DNA of 64,000 bases, taken from an uncultured Clostridium sp. (GTDB lineage: Bacteria > Bacillota > Clostridia > Oscillospirales > Acutalibacteraceae). The stretch covers positions 1-64,000 of the forward strand of contig CABRLN010000005.1 of the NCBI GenBank assembly GCA_902471875.1, in the 5' to 3' direction. Made by a program: the position numbers and the translations under genes. Shown in pieces: positions 41,963 to 51,483 of the stretch (within the stretch, counting starts at the first letter, position 1; every line of letters begins with the position of its first letter). A model generated the notes under the pieces. The model was not told the origin of the DNA. It worked only from the letters and a program-made list of their open reading frames with translations, and made no database searches.

Positions 41963-43618
41963 ATGAGCGATGATTTTAAAATGGATTTTTCTGCGGATAT
42001 AGAAGCCGCCAGAAAAAAACGTGTTAATGCCTTTAAGCTTAATATTAATAATGTAAACAATGATGATTTGCAAGAAAATTCAGATAAAGAAGTTGCGAAT
42101 CAGAAAGAAAAAGAGCAATCTAAAATTAATGACGATGTTTCTTCAGATAAATTAAAAAACAAAACTACTGATAAATACAGTTTTGAAGCGGAAAGCAATA
42201 ACGATAATTCTGAAATTGATACAGATGCACCCTCAAGAATGATGGCAGACGATTTTTCAGATAAATATTCTTTGCATAAATATACTGATGCTGCACAGAT
42301 AGATTATGAAGATAGTGTTGATGACACTGACTATGACGAAAGTTCTTTATCTAACAGTGAATCTGACGAAATTTCCAGCTTTTCTAATTCAGAGCAACAG
42401 CATAAAATGTACAAGGAAGAGAAGCTGGCTCTTAAAAAGTACAAAAAGTCAGAAAAGGCACGTCAAAAACAAAAAGCAGAAAAAAACGGCTGTATGTTCC
42501 GTCTAATCTGGTTGTGTATGGTGGTTGCCGTTTCGGTTGTTTTGGGTATGTTTATATGGAATGGCATGAGCGATCTTCTTGGTATTAACAGACCTGAAGA
42601 TGGCGAAAATGTTGTGTTGGATGTTCCTGAAAATGCTACATTTGACCAAATTGTAGATATGCTTACAAAGAATGACCTTATTAAAAATGAAAACTTTTTC
42701 AGGCTGTATGCAACAATAACTAATTCAACAGATGGCTTTGAAGAAGGCATTTACAATATGCGCCCTAATATGGACTATGAAGCAATTTTAAGTGCTTTAC
42801 AGTCCGGTCAGGCACTTACAGAAACAGTTACCGTACAGTTTAAAGAAGGTATGACGGTTATGCAGATTGCCGAAGCCCTTGAAGATAAAAAGGTTTGTAA
42901 GGCGGAAAAATTTTTAAGCTATTGCAATTCTGACGAATTTGATGAGGAATATGAATTTTTGAAGAATATTAAGAAAGATGAAAAATGTGCCTACAAGCTT
43001 GAAGGTTATTTATTCCCTGATACTTATGAATTTTTCATTGGCGAGTCTGCTGATAATGCTGTAAGAAGATTTTTGGACAACTTCCGCCAGAAAATTTGCG
43101 TAGATACACAAAATATAAGCGGTTATACAGATGCCGTAACAATTGAGAAAATTATCAGCGACAAGGGGCTTGAATTGAATGAAGTACTTAAAATGGCTTC
43201 ACTTATCCAGTCTGAGGCTGCTGATACGAAGGACATGTATGTAATTTCATCAGTATTCTATAATAGACTTAATACAATAGACACAGAAGGTATTTCTCCA
43301 TATGGTGATTATGACCTTAACAAGCTAAAATCAGACGCAACATTATATTATCCTTACAGTGCACAGGATGATATTCCTTCTGAAATAGCTGCAACGTTTA
43401 AAAGTAACTACAATACCTATAATATTATAGGCTTACCGCCGGGGGCAATTTGCAACCCTGGTTTAGATGCCATTGATGCAGCAATTAATCCTGACGATAC
43501 AAGTTATTATTACTTCTGTCACAGGTCGGCAACGACTACGCAAGAGGCTAAGGCTTACTATGCTACAACCTTTGCAGAGCATGAGGTTAATATGGCTGAG
43601 GCAGGTTTAACAGAGTAA
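41963..43618 (+). CDS. mltG: endolytic transglycosylase MltG
   Basis: 551 residues. An unusually long acidic N-terminal cytosolic extension (about residues 1-170, rich in Asp/Glu/Ser) precedes one membrane helix (about 185-205), a LysM-like/YceG N domain and the YceG core with the catalytic Glu in KMASLIQSEAAD. The conserved tail LPPGAICNPGLDAIDAAINP, followed by DDTSYYYFC, is intact. It cuts nascent glycan strands in the periplasmic/wall space, probably setting peptidoglycan length. AAGGAAC site. Confidence 0.93.
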   Translation: MSDDFKMDFSADIEAARKKRVNAFKLNINNVNNDDLQENSDKEVANQKEKEQSKINDDVSSDKLKNKTTDKYSFEAESNNDNSEIDTDAPSRMMADDFSDKYSLHKYTDAAQIDYEDSVDDTDYDESSLSNSESDEISSFSNSEQQHKMYKEEKLALKKYKKSEKARQKQKAEKNGCMFRLIWLCMVVAVSVVLGMFIWNGMSDLLGINRPEDGENVVLDVPENATFDQIVDMLTKNDLIKNENFFRLYATITNSTDGFEEGIYNMRPNMDYEAILSALQSGQALTETVTVQFKEGMTVMQIAEALEDKKVCKAEKFLSYCNSDEFDEEYEFLKNIKKDEKCAYKLEGYLFPDTYEFFIGESADNAVRRFLDNFRQKICVDTQNISGYTDAVTIEKIISDKGLELNEVLKMASLIQSEAADTKDMYVISSVFYNRLNTIDTEGISPYGDYDLNKLKSDATLYYPYSAQDDIPSEIAATFKSNYNTYNIIGLPPGAICNPGLDAIDAAINPDDTSYYYFCHRSATTTQEAKAYYATTFAEHEVNMAEAGLTE

Positions 43619-43630
43619 ATAATTAACCAT

Positions 43631-43668
43631 AAAACGGCTTTCCGTTATAATTTCGGAAAGCCGTTTTT
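43631..43668 (+). terminator. terminator after mltG
   Basis: A 14-bp perfect stem (43631-43644 with 43654-43667) and a T-run. Confidence 0.95.
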
Positions 43669-43694
43669 AAATGTGACTTAGAATTTTCAAATAT

Positions 43695-43747
43695 CTGATA
43701 CTAATACCTATTCAAAAATTTACTTTTGGGATAGGTATTAGTATTAG
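43695..43747. repeat. imperfect hairpin repeat before the U32 gene
   Basis: TACTAATACCTAT (43699-43711) and ATAGGTATTAGTA (43731-43743) are perfect 13-bp arms that extend with a few G-T pairs to 43695-43747. It lies just after the mltG terminator, and its right arm reaches within 25 bp of the U32 start codon. Confidence 0.55.
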
Positions 43748-43770
43748 TAAATTTAAGAAAGGTGATTATA

Positions 43771-45006
43771 ATGTCAATATTCAGATACGGACACCCTACA
43801 GAGATTCTTGCACCTTGCGGCGAGTCAGAAAGCTTAGATGCTGCACTTAACTTTGGTGCAGACGCTGTCTATTTGGCAGGAAAAGAATTTGGTATGCGTA
43901 CAGCATCAAAAAATTTTGACTATGAACAAATAAAAGAAGCGGTAGATAAAGCACATTTGGTTGGTGCAAAGCTATATGTTACTTGCAACACAGTACCACG
44001 CAATGAAGAAATTGCCCGTTTGCCGGAGCATTTTGAAATTCTTAACACTGCCGGTGTAGATGCTGTTATAGTTGCCGATATAGGAGTAATGGAGCTTGCC
44101 AAAAAATATGCACCAAATGTAGATATTCATATGTCAACCCAAACAGGTATAGTAAATTACCATACGGCAAACGTGCTGTATAATATGGGTGCTTCAAGAG
44201 TAGTGCTTGCAAGAGAACTGTCTTTTGATGATATTGCCGAAATTCGTACAAAGGTTCCAAAAGAGCTTGAAATAGAATGCTTTGTACAGGGAGCAATGTG
44301 TGTTTCATTTAGCGGCAGATGCTTAATATCTGCTTATATGACAGGGCGTGACGCTAACCGTGGTGACTGTGCTCAGCCTTGCAGATGGAAATACCATTTA
44401 TTTGAAGAAAATAGGCAGGGGCAGTATTTTCCTGTAGAAGAAGACGAAGACGGCACATATTTGTACAATTCAAGAGATATGTGTATGATAGACTACATTC
44501 CTCAGTTAATAAAAAGCGGTATAACCAGCCTTAAAATAGAGGGTAGAGCAAAATCGGCATATTATACTGCTGTTACCACCTGTGCATATCGTAATGCAGT
44601 TGATTTGTATTATAAAAACGGCGAAAACTATAAACTGCCTTTATGGATAAAAGAGGAGCTTAATAAAATAAGCCATCGAGAATACAGTACAGGCTTTTTC
44701 TTAGGCAGTGAACCCGGTCAGGTACACTCAAACGGCGGCTATATACGAGAATATGATGTTGTGGCAATATGTGACAGCTGCAAAGACGGTACAGCGTTTC
44801 TTACACAGAAAAATAAATTTAATGTTGGTGACGAGCTTGACGTTCTTCCACCAACAGGTGAATCTTTTAAAATTAAGATTCAAAAAATTTATAACCATAT
44901 AGGTGAACAGGTTGATTCTGCACCACATCCAATGGAAAAACTGACAATTCCTTGCTCCGCTATAATTCCAAAAGGCTCATTCATTCGCAAAAAAAGGAAT
45001 ATATAA
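43771..45006 (+). CDS. U32-family peptidase-like protein
   Basis: 411 residues from ATG 43771 (AAAGGTGATT site). The TIM-barrel start EILAPCGESESLDAALNFGA, the Cys-rich ECFVQGAMCVSFSGRCLISA, then RGDCAQPCRW are the U32 signature; the Cys residues match those needed for iron-sulfur cluster binding in the tRNA/rRNA-hydroxylating members RlhA/TrhP. Protease annotation is historical, and an RNA-hydroxylase role is plausible. The gene follows mltG by 150 bp, a common clostridial arrangement. Confidence 0.93.
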   Translation: MSIFRYGHPTEILAPCGESESLDAALNFGADAVYLAGKEFGMRTASKNFDYEQIKEAVDKAHLVGAKLYVTCNTVPRNEEIARLPEHFEILNTAGVDAVIVADIGVMELAKKYAPNVDIHMSTQTGIVNYHTANVLYNMGASRVVLARELSFDDIAEIRTKVPKELEIECFVQGAMCVSFSGRCLISAYMTGRDANRGDCAQPCRWKYHLFEENRQGQYFPVEEDEDGTYLYNSRDMCMIDYIPQLIKSGITSLKIEGRAKSAYYTAVTTCAYRNAVDLYYKNGENYKLPLWIKEELNKISHREYSTGFFLGSEPGQVHSNGGYIREYDVVAICDSCKDGTAFLTQKNKFNVGDELDVLPPTGESFKIKIQKIYNHIGEQVDSAPHPMEKLTIPCSAIIPKGSFIRKKRNI

Positions 45007-45316
45007 GAGAATTAGTGTCACTTTTTTTATTAATAAAATATGTCAAATTTTAAGTAAGTTTATTATCCGACAAAATTTTTATTATTATTCTATAAAATAC
45101 ATTTTTTCAACATGAAAATTTCATGCGAATTGTCATGTTGCACAAAGAAGATTTGCTATTTTTTAACAATTTGTGTATTAACAATTTGGACCATATGTGC
45201 TATAATATCAACTGTAAAGAAGAGATACACAAAAGATTGTACGGAAAAGGTTTTTTGTGTGTAAAATGTTCTTCTCTATAACGCTTTATTATTTTATTTA
45301 AAGGAGAAATGTTAAA
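45007..45316. other. long leader region upstream of the pilin gene
   Basis: 310 bp without a gene. It includes an 8-bp inverted repeat CAACATGA/TCATGTTG (45108-45140), the promoter at 45178-45206 and a 5' leader of about 105 nt. Confidence 0.5.
45178..45206 (+). promoter_or_regulatory. promoter of the major pilin
   Basis: TTAACA at 45178-45183 and TATAAT at 45201-45206 with a 17-bp spacer and a TGC extended -10. The 11-mer TGTGCTATAAT recurs at the amylase promoter. Confidence 0.7.
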
Positions 45317-45826
45317 ATGACAACAGCAATCACAAAAACAGAAGTCAAGAATAGCAAAAAAGGTTTTACACTTGTAGAATTAGTAGTTGTTATCGCTATC
45401 CTTGCAATCCTAGCAGCTATCGCTATTCCGGTAGTAAGCACAATTATTAATACATCTTCTAAGAATGCAGCTCTTACAGATGCACAGACACTAGAGTTAG
45501 CTATTAAAGAAGCACAGGCTGATATGACAGCAAAAAATCCTGATACATATGGTTCAGCAGCTGTAAATAGAACAATTACTTTACAAAATGTTGCAGATCA
45601 GAAAGCGATAGCTTCTTGTTTCGAGCATAAGACAGTTAGTAATGCTGACTATACACCTTATTGGGATAAATCAGATGCTAAGGTGTATTTTATTGATAGT
45701 ACCACGAATAAAGACGTTGAGGGAGTAGCTCATACTGCGGGCAATATAACAGCATTATCCTCTAGTGATAAGCCTGCTACTACTCCTAATGTTTCTGCTT
45801 TAGCTTCACCAACAGCATTAACGTAA
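45317..45826 (+). CDS. pilA: type IV major pilin (PilA-like)
   Basis: 169 residues. The class IV prepilin site KKG-FTLVELVVVIAILAILA (cleavage after Gly of NSKKG) is followed by a 25-residue hydrophobic helix and a compact C-terminal domain with the AQADMTAKNPDTYGSAAVNR segment. Glu5 of the mature protein (FTLVE) is conserved. A strong AAAGGAG site sits about 10 bp before the ATG. It is the first gene of the pilus locus and probably the main fibre subunit. Confidence 0.93.
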   Translation: MTTAITKTEVKNSKKGFTLVELVVVIAILAILAAIAIPVVSTIINTSSKNAALTDAQTLELAIKEAQADMTAKNPDTYGSAAVNRTITLQNVADQKAIASCFEHKTVSNADYTPYWDKSDAKVYFIDSTTNKDVEGVAHTAGNITALSSSDKPATTPNVSALASPTALT

Positions 45827-45889
45827 TAATAATTATATTACAGAGTATAATATTGTTTGAGTAAAAATTTGTTTTTTTAGAAAGGCAAG

Positions 45890-46357
45890 TTGAGTGTGTT
45901 AAAGCTTAAAAATAAGTTGGGTTTTACTCTTGTAGAATTGGTTGTGGTTATTGCTGTATTTGCAATATTAGCGGCTATAGCTATTACGGTTGTTACCAAT
46001 ACTATTAATAACGCAATACTTAACACAGCTCTTAATAACAAAGTAACAATTAATAATTGCATTGCTGAAGCTAAAGTTGATGTAATGACAAGAAACCAAG
46101 CTACCTATGGTATTTATGCTTCTTATGGAACTGTGACTGTAGGGCAGGTAATTAAAACGAATGGTATTTCAGATGCTTGCAATCCTCAAACGTATTACAG
46201 CAGAGAAATTATTCCGGTATGGAATTCAGATATTGGTAAGGTTGTAGTTGTTTATACTGATGATTATACCGATGTTCAAAACGGTAACTCAGTAGTAAAT
46301 TACATATCAATAAGTGATACCGAAGGTACACTTGTTGCCGACCTGCCAATGGCTTAA
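45890..46357 (+). CDS. second PilA-like pilin
   Basis: 155 residues from TTG 45890 (or a GTG at 45896), following AAAGG. It also has a GFTLVELVVVIAVFAILAA pilin helix with mature Glu5, similar but not identical to the first pilin, and a related C-terminal fold (IAEAKVDVMTRNQATYGIYA). It may be a minor or alternative major pilin. A terminator follows, so the two pilins form their own transcript upstream of the assembly genes. Confidence 0.9.
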   Translation: MSVLKLKNKLGFTLVELVVVIAVFAILAAIAITVVTNTINNAILNTALNNKVTINNCIAEAKVDVMTRNQATYGIYASYGTVTVGQVIKTNGISDACNPQTYYSREIIPVWNSDIGKVVVVYTDDYTDVQNGNSVVNYISISDTEGTLVADLPMA

Positions 46358-46387
46358 CAAAGATAAATTTTCCGTAATTAAATAATT

Positions 46388-46414
46388 GTAAGGCTCGCAA
46401 CGTGCGAGCCTTAC
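46388..46414 (+). terminator. hairpin after the two pilin genes
   Basis: A 12-bp perfect stem (46388-46399 with 46403-46414), 3-nt loop. It may stop or attenuate transcription into the assembly genes. Confidence 0.75.
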
Positions 46415-46582
46415 GTATTTTATAGAAAAAGTTTGCAATTCTTATTATAATATGATATAATTATAAACTTGGCATTTTTCTTTTATAATTAATCAAAGTG
46501 TTATAATTTGTTTTATATAATATAATGAGGCTTTTCAGCATATTTGCTGTTTATAAAAGATATAATTAGGTGGTGTTTATAT

Positions 46583-48319
46583 TTGAAATCAGTAATTGTA
46601 CAGGTAACTAAAGATTATTTGTGCCTAACCTGTTGTGAACCTATTATTAAGGATAAGGGACAGAAAAAAGAGGCAACTGTCGATCTTTCATACCGTTTTA
46701 CTTCACCCTATGTAAAACCTCTTGACAGAGAGTATATGGAGGGCAAGGATTCTGTTTGGGAAATTCCTAAGGCTTTTGCAACAATGGTACATGACGGCTT
46801 GCGTGAAATGAAAAGACCCGAGGTAAAAGAAGTTATTATTCTAGTTGAAGAATTTGACCTTGTAACAGCAGAATTTCAGCATGCCCGTTGTAACAAAAAA
46901 ATGCTAAATAATATTGCTGTAGAAAATTTGAAGGAAGTTCTACAGGATAAGGTAGGCCAGTTCTCTATTATAACTACTACCTACGGCACACCTGCAAAAG
47001 AAATACCGGAGCTTACTTCAAAGACCTTTGCAATTCCAAAGGAGCTTTCAACTGAGCTTACAAAAAGATTTTCAGAAATGGGCTTGACCCTTCTAAAAAT
47101 TACTCCGGCAGATATTCCTTTGCTTAAGGTAGCAAGAGAAGTTGTTTACACATATAATAAAACAGTTTGTTATATTTCTGTTGATTATGCGGCATTACGT
47201 GTTGTGTTGGTAAAAGACTCTCTTCCTCTTTATTCTCATACATTCCGTTCACCTATAATTGAAGCAATTGATATTGTATCTCAGGACAGACAAATGTCTA
47301 TACCTGACGCTTTAAATTATATCAAACAATTGGGTATAAATTCAGAATATAATTTTAATAATCCTACTGCTATGCGCAGAATAGAGGCTCTCCGTGAAGA
47401 CATTATGGCTGATGTTGTACATAATATCAATCTTGTTGCCATGAGTCTTGATTTAACAATAGACCAGGCTGTACTAAGTGATTTTGTAGGCTTTTTCCCT
47501 CATGTTGCAGGTACTGTTAAAAAGCTTGGTGTCAGCAAAGATGTTGATGTTATTACTGATCAGTTTAACACAAAAATGGCTTTGCCGGAGCTTGACATTG
47601 ATGCCCGTGATTCCGCTTTTAAAACAGGAAGCTATATTCTGTTTAACAATTTGATGAATTGCGGTGACAAATATAAAAATAATCTTATGGTTGGTTTGCA
47701 ACCACTGAAAGAGAAATCTATTAATATAGGTAAGCGTGCTACTGTTGCGTTTACTATTGTTGTAGGCTTGGCTATTGTACTTTCAAGTGCATATTATGCC
47801 TTTTTAAATATTCAAAAATCCATGGACGAAAGTAAACTGGCAGAAGAACAGTATGTAAAAGCAGCTGATTTATTGGCACGACAGGCTGACGCTAAGCAAA
47901 AGCTTCAGGATCAGGTAAATGATGCAGGTAAGCTGCCTAAATGCCCGCTTATGATGTCTGAAACACTTGAAAATGCAAAGAAGCAGGTTGCAGATAAGTC
48001 CAATTCTGTAACAGGCTACAATCTGACATATAATGATACTAATGCTTCTGGCTCGCCAACTATTAACGTGCCAATGTCCGGCGAGATAAGTAGCTTTGAT
48101 AAGTTTATTGATTTAAAAGACCAAGTTATTGAAAATGGATTTTTTGTTGTTGACAATAGCTTTAATATTTCACAAAGTGAAGAGTCATCTTCTAAAAAAT
48201 TTAATTTCACAATCAATCTTAACAATGTAGTTGATACCGAAGAAGAACAAGAGCGATATGCAGCACTGAGCGGCAGCGGTTCTGTTTCTGTTGAAGAGCC
48301 GACAGAAGCAGAAGGTTAA
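46583..48319 (+). CDS. PilM-PilN fusion-like assembly protein
   Basis: 578 residues from TTG 46583. The first about 370 residues resemble the actin-like PilM (SVIVQVTKDYLCL...LKITPADIPLL...YISVDYAALRVVL...MSLDLTIDQAVL). A membrane helix (about 388-410) follows, then a coiled coil and a PilN-like alpha/beta domain ending in a Glu-rich tail. In other systems PilM and PilN are separate proteins that link cytosolic and membrane parts of the alignment complex; here they appear to be joined in one chain. Confidence 0.8.
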   Translation: MKSVIVQVTKDYLCLTCCEPIIKDKGQKKEATVDLSYRFTSPYVKPLDREYMEGKDSVWEIPKAFATMVHDGLREMKRPEVKEVIILVEEFDLVTAEFQHARCNKKMLNNIAVENLKEVLQDKVGQFSIITTTYGTPAKEIPELTSKTFAIPKELSTELTKRFSEMGLTLLKITPADIPLLKVAREVVYTYNKTVCYISVDYAALRVVLVKDSLPLYSHTFRSPIIEAIDIVSQDRQMSIPDALNYIKQLGINSEYNFNNPTAMRRIEALREDIMADVVHNINLVAMSLDLTIDQAVLSDFVGFFPHVAGTVKKLGVSKDVDVITDQFNTKMALPELDIDARDSAFKTGSYILFNNLMNCGDKYKNNLMVGLQPLKEKSINIGKRATVAFTIVVGLAIVLSSAYYAFLNIQKSMDESKLAEEQYVKAADLLARQADAKQKLQDQVNDAGKLPKCPLMMSETLENAKKQVADKSNSVTGYNLTYNDTNASGSPTINVPMSGEISSFDKFIDLKDQVIENGFFVVDNSFNISQSEESSSKKFNFTINLNNVVDTEEEQERYAALSGSGSVSVEEPTEAEG

Positions 48320-48335
48320 GAAGGAGGTATAATAA

Positions 48336-48944
48336 ATGAATGAGTTAAAGAAAATTCCAAAGTTTTTATATGTCCTTGTTGTTGCTATTATAGTTACAAT
48401 TGTATTTTGTCTTACAATTGGTACTTCATTAATTAATAATGCACCAAAAATGATTAGTGAACATGAGGAAAATGTTAAGAAAATAGCTGAATATGATTCT
48501 GCAATTTCTAAGCAGGACAGTATTGAAGCAGAAATCAAGAAGAATCAACAGGAATTTGATATTAAACAAAAGGAACTTTTTGTTGATCTTGATACCTCTT
48601 CTAAAGAAATTGAAAAGTATTGTTCTGACAGAGGAATTACACTAAAGAGTTATAATATTACTGAGCCTACTGATGATACTCTAAACAGAAGGTCATCGGG
48701 AGGTTACCCTGTTAAAACTGTTAATATTACATTAAGCTATAATGGTACATATGACACAGCACTTAGTATGCTTAAATATTTTGAAAAGACATCAAAGGGC
48801 TGTTACTATGTAAAAAGCTGCGCTTTATCTAATTCTTCAAAAGCAGCAGATGAGTATGAGATAAGTTTAAACCTTACATTATATTATTACGACACAACAG
48901 AAGTTGTTGCAACAGCTGCAACAGAAGCAGCAACAACTGCGTAA
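48336..48944 (+). CDS. PilO-like alignment protein
   Basis: 202 residues. A membrane helix at about residues 10-32, then a coiled coil with a KIAEYDSAISKQDSIEAEIK heptad region and a ferredoxin-like C-terminal domain typical of PilO (SYNGTYDTALSMLKYFEKTS). It partners with the PilM-PilN chain. Only 16 bp separate it from the fusion gene. Confidence 0.85.
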   Translation: MNELKKIPKFLYVLVVAIIVTIVFCLTIGTSLINNAPKMISEHEENVKKIAEYDSAISKQDSIEAEIKKNQQEFDIKQKELFVDLDTSSKEIEKYCSDRGITLKSYNITEPTDDTLNRRSSGGYPVKTVNITLSYNGTYDTALSMLKYFEKTSKGCYYVKSCALSNSSKAADEYEISLNLTLYYYDTTEVVATAATEAATTA

Positions 48945-48959
48945 TAACGGATGTAAAAT

Positions 48960-49727
48960 ATGGATATGTTTATACAGTTAAATATTTTTGATATAGTGTT
49001 AGTGTTGCTGTCAGCCGTAGCAGGAGTATTGCTGTTTATCAGTGGTGTACTTTTGTTGAATAAAGTACCTGCCCAGTGGCTGTGTGACTATGATGAACAG
49101 CCAACGGAAGATATGCTTCAAGGCAATAGATTTAAAGGTAAAACTCTTTATATTTTTGGTTGTCTGCTTTCAGCAATAGCTTTTTCACTAATATATGTGG
49201 TTTTTGGTTTTACATGGTATTCGCCAATATTGATGCTCTTAACGTTTATACTTACAATGGTAATTTTGTCTGATGGTAAGTATTTTATAATACCGGATCA
49301 ATTTGCAATTTTTGCAGGAATTGTTTCGCTTATTTTTGCTTATTACGATTTACTACATAATCAATACTTAATTACCAGTTGGTGGTCTCCGCTTCTTGGA
49401 GGTGCAAGTGTGGGGTTACTGATTATAATAGTTAATCTAATCACAATGTTGGTTGCAAAAAAAGATGGTATGGGTTTTGGCGATGTTAAGCTTTTTGCTG
49501 CAGTAGGCATAGCTACCGGTTTTCCTAATGTAGGCTTAGCACTGCTAATTGCTGTTTTCACCGCGTTTTTAATTATATTAGCTACAGTGATTTTAAATGT
49601 TGTAAGAAAAAAGGAAACAGAGAATTATATTCCCTTTGGTCCTTCAATATGTGTTGGTGTTTTTGTAACGATTGTGTTGCATAAATTACTTGCATATCTT
49701 ATTAATTTATATATAAGTATGTTATAA
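48960..49727 (+). CDS. pilD: prepilin peptidase (A24), without the methylase zinc motif
   Basis: 255 residues with six to eight helices. Both aspartyl sites are visible: Asp in DGKYFIIPDQFA and Asp in GMGFGDVKLFAA (GxGxxD). They cut the leader of the pilin-like proteins. In classical PilD the N-terminal region carries four Cys (two CxxC) for the methyltransferase half; here the segment LLNKVPAQWLCDYDEQPTED has only one Cys. N-methylation may be absent or performed otherwise. Confidence 0.88.
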   Translation: MDMFIQLNIFDIVLVLLSAVAGVLLFISGVLLLNKVPAQWLCDYDEQPTEDMLQGNRFKGKTLYIFGCLLSAIAFSLIYVVFGFTWYSPILMLLTFILTMVILSDGKYFIIPDQFAIFAGIVSLIFAYYDLLHNQYLITSWWSPLLGGASVGLLIIIVNLITMLVAKKDGMGFGDVKLFAAVGIATGFPNVGLALLIAVFTAFLIILATVILNVVRKKETENYIPFGPSICVGVFVTIVLHKLLAYLINLYISML

Positions 49728-49747
49728 TTAAAAAGGGAGTACTCAGT

Positions 49748-51457
49748 ATGAAAAATTCAAATTTCAACATTCAGAATAATCTTATTGCTAAAGATTTAGT
49801 ATCGTTGAAAAACATAAAAAAGGTTCAGCAAAAATACCAAGATGACGATTCCATAACTCTTGAAGAGGCTTTGGTAAAAGAAGATTTAGTCAGTGAATGG
49901 GACATTTATGAAACCTTGGCTGAGCGTATGCATCTTGAAATGGTAGATCTTACTTTAAAGGCGATTCCGGAGGGAATGCATTCTATCATTCCTGAAACTA
50001 TGATTCGCGATTATAATATTGTGCCAATAGATGAAGTTAATGGCAGATTAGTTTTTGCAACATCAAATCCTCTTGATTATCGTGTTGTTTATACAGTAAG
50101 CAACTATGTTAAGAGAAAAGTTAAAATGGTTGTGTCGACACCTTCGCAAATCAAAGTTAAGCAAGATGAAATGTTTAATTCTGACCAGCAGGCAAAAATG
50201 TATGATGAAGCTCAGGAATATATCATGCAGCAAATGAAAGCTGGAGAAGAAAACAAAAAAGAAGAAGAGGAAAATGTTGAAGATCAGCCTATTATTAAGC
50301 TGGTTAATAAAATGTTTGAAGATGCTGTAAACATGAAGGCGTCAGACCTCCATATTGAGCCGCAGGAAGAGGATATGAGAATTCGCTTCCGTATTGATGG
50401 TAAATTGAGAGAGTACACACGAATAACAAAGCAGCTTGCACCCTCAATTATAAGCCGTATTAAATTTATTTCGGGAATGAATATAGCTGAAAAAAGAATA
50501 CCACAGGACGGCCGTTTACATTATAATGTTGGAAATACAAAAATTGATATGCGTGTGTCAGATTTACCGGGTGTTTTTGGCGAAAAAATAGTTATAAGAA
50601 TTACCACTGCTTTAGGTGTTAAGTTAGAAATTGATGGCATAGGATTTATTGATGAAAATAAAGAAAAGTTTGAAACGCTTCTGCATAGCAACAGAGGAAT
50701 TATACTTCTTTCCGGTGCCACAGGTTCAGGTAAGTCAACAACGCTTTACACAGGCTTGTCGCAGCTTAATAATGATGAAACTAATATTATCACAGTTGAA
50801 AACCCTGTTGAAATGGTAATTCCGGGAATAACGCAGGTTAATATTAATGAAAAAGCAGGCTTAACCTTTGCCAGTGTTTTACGTTCTATATTGCGTCAAG
50901 ACCCTGATATTATAATGGTTGGTGAGATTCGTGATAAAGAAACAGCAGAAATTGCTGCATCAGCCGCTATCACAGGTCACTTGGTATTGTCAACAATACA
51001 CACCTACAACGCAGCAAGTTCGGTTGTTAGACTTATTGATATGGGCGTAGAAAAATTTATGGTATCATCTTCTTTACTTGGTGTTATTGCTCAAAAGCTT
51101 GTTCGTAAGGTGTGTCCGTATTGCAGAGTTCCTCATAAGGCTACTGAAAGTGAGCTTGGCATTTTAGGCATGTCGCTTGATTCAAACGTTACTATTTATG
51201 ATGCCAAAAAGGGCGGATGTGAGCGTTGCAGTGGTGCAGGAAGCAAGGGGCGTACAGCAGTACATGAAATTATGATTGTTACCAATAAAATTAAGCATGC
51301 TATTCATGAAGATAAAACAACTGAACAAATTAATCAGATAGCAATTGAAGACGGTATGATTTCTATGAAAGAAAATTTAAGACGACTTCTTTTGGATGGT
51401 GTAATTACCTTTGAAACATACTTTGACACAGTTGCTGAAGTTTATAAAGATGAGTAA
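49748..51457 (+). CDS. pilB: type IV pilus assembly ATPase PilB
   Basis: 569 residues. N-terminal MshEN-like domain (about 1-150) with LVAKDL-type helices, then the GspE core with Walker A GATGSGKST (323-331), Asp box, Walker B region DPDIIMVGEIRD, the His box, and CPYCRVPHKA and CERCSGAG Cys pairs typical of zinc-binding PilB/GspE. It powers pilus extension. It is followed after 26 bp by the retraction ATPase. Confidence 0.96.
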   Translation: MKNSNFNIQNNLIAKDLVSLKNIKKVQQKYQDDDSITLEEALVKEDLVSEWDIYETLAERMHLEMVDLTLKAIPEGMHSIIPETMIRDYNIVPIDEVNGRLVFATSNPLDYRVVYTVSNYVKRKVKMVVSTPSQIKVKQDEMFNSDQQAKMYDEAQEYIMQQMKAGEENKKEEEENVEDQPIIKLVNKMFEDAVNMKASDLHIEPQEEDMRIRFRIDGKLREYTRITKQLAPSIISRIKFISGMNIAEKRIPQDGRLHYNVGNTKIDMRVSDLPGVFGEKIVIRITTALGVKLEIDGIGFIDENKEKFETLLHSNRGIILLSGATGSGKSTTLYTGLSQLNNDETNIITVENPVEMVIPGITQVNINEKAGLTFASVLRSILRQDPDIIMVGEIRDKETAEIAASAAITGHLVLSTIHTYNAASSVVRLIDMGVEKFMVSSSLLGVIAQKLVRKVCPYCRVPHKATESELGILGMSLDSNVTIYDAKKGGCERCSGAGSKGRTAVHEIMIVTNKIKHAIHEDKTTEQINQIAIEDGMISMKENLRRLLLDGVITFETYFDTVAEVYKDE

Positions 51458-51483
51458 TTTTAGAGAGAGGACGGTGTTACAAA

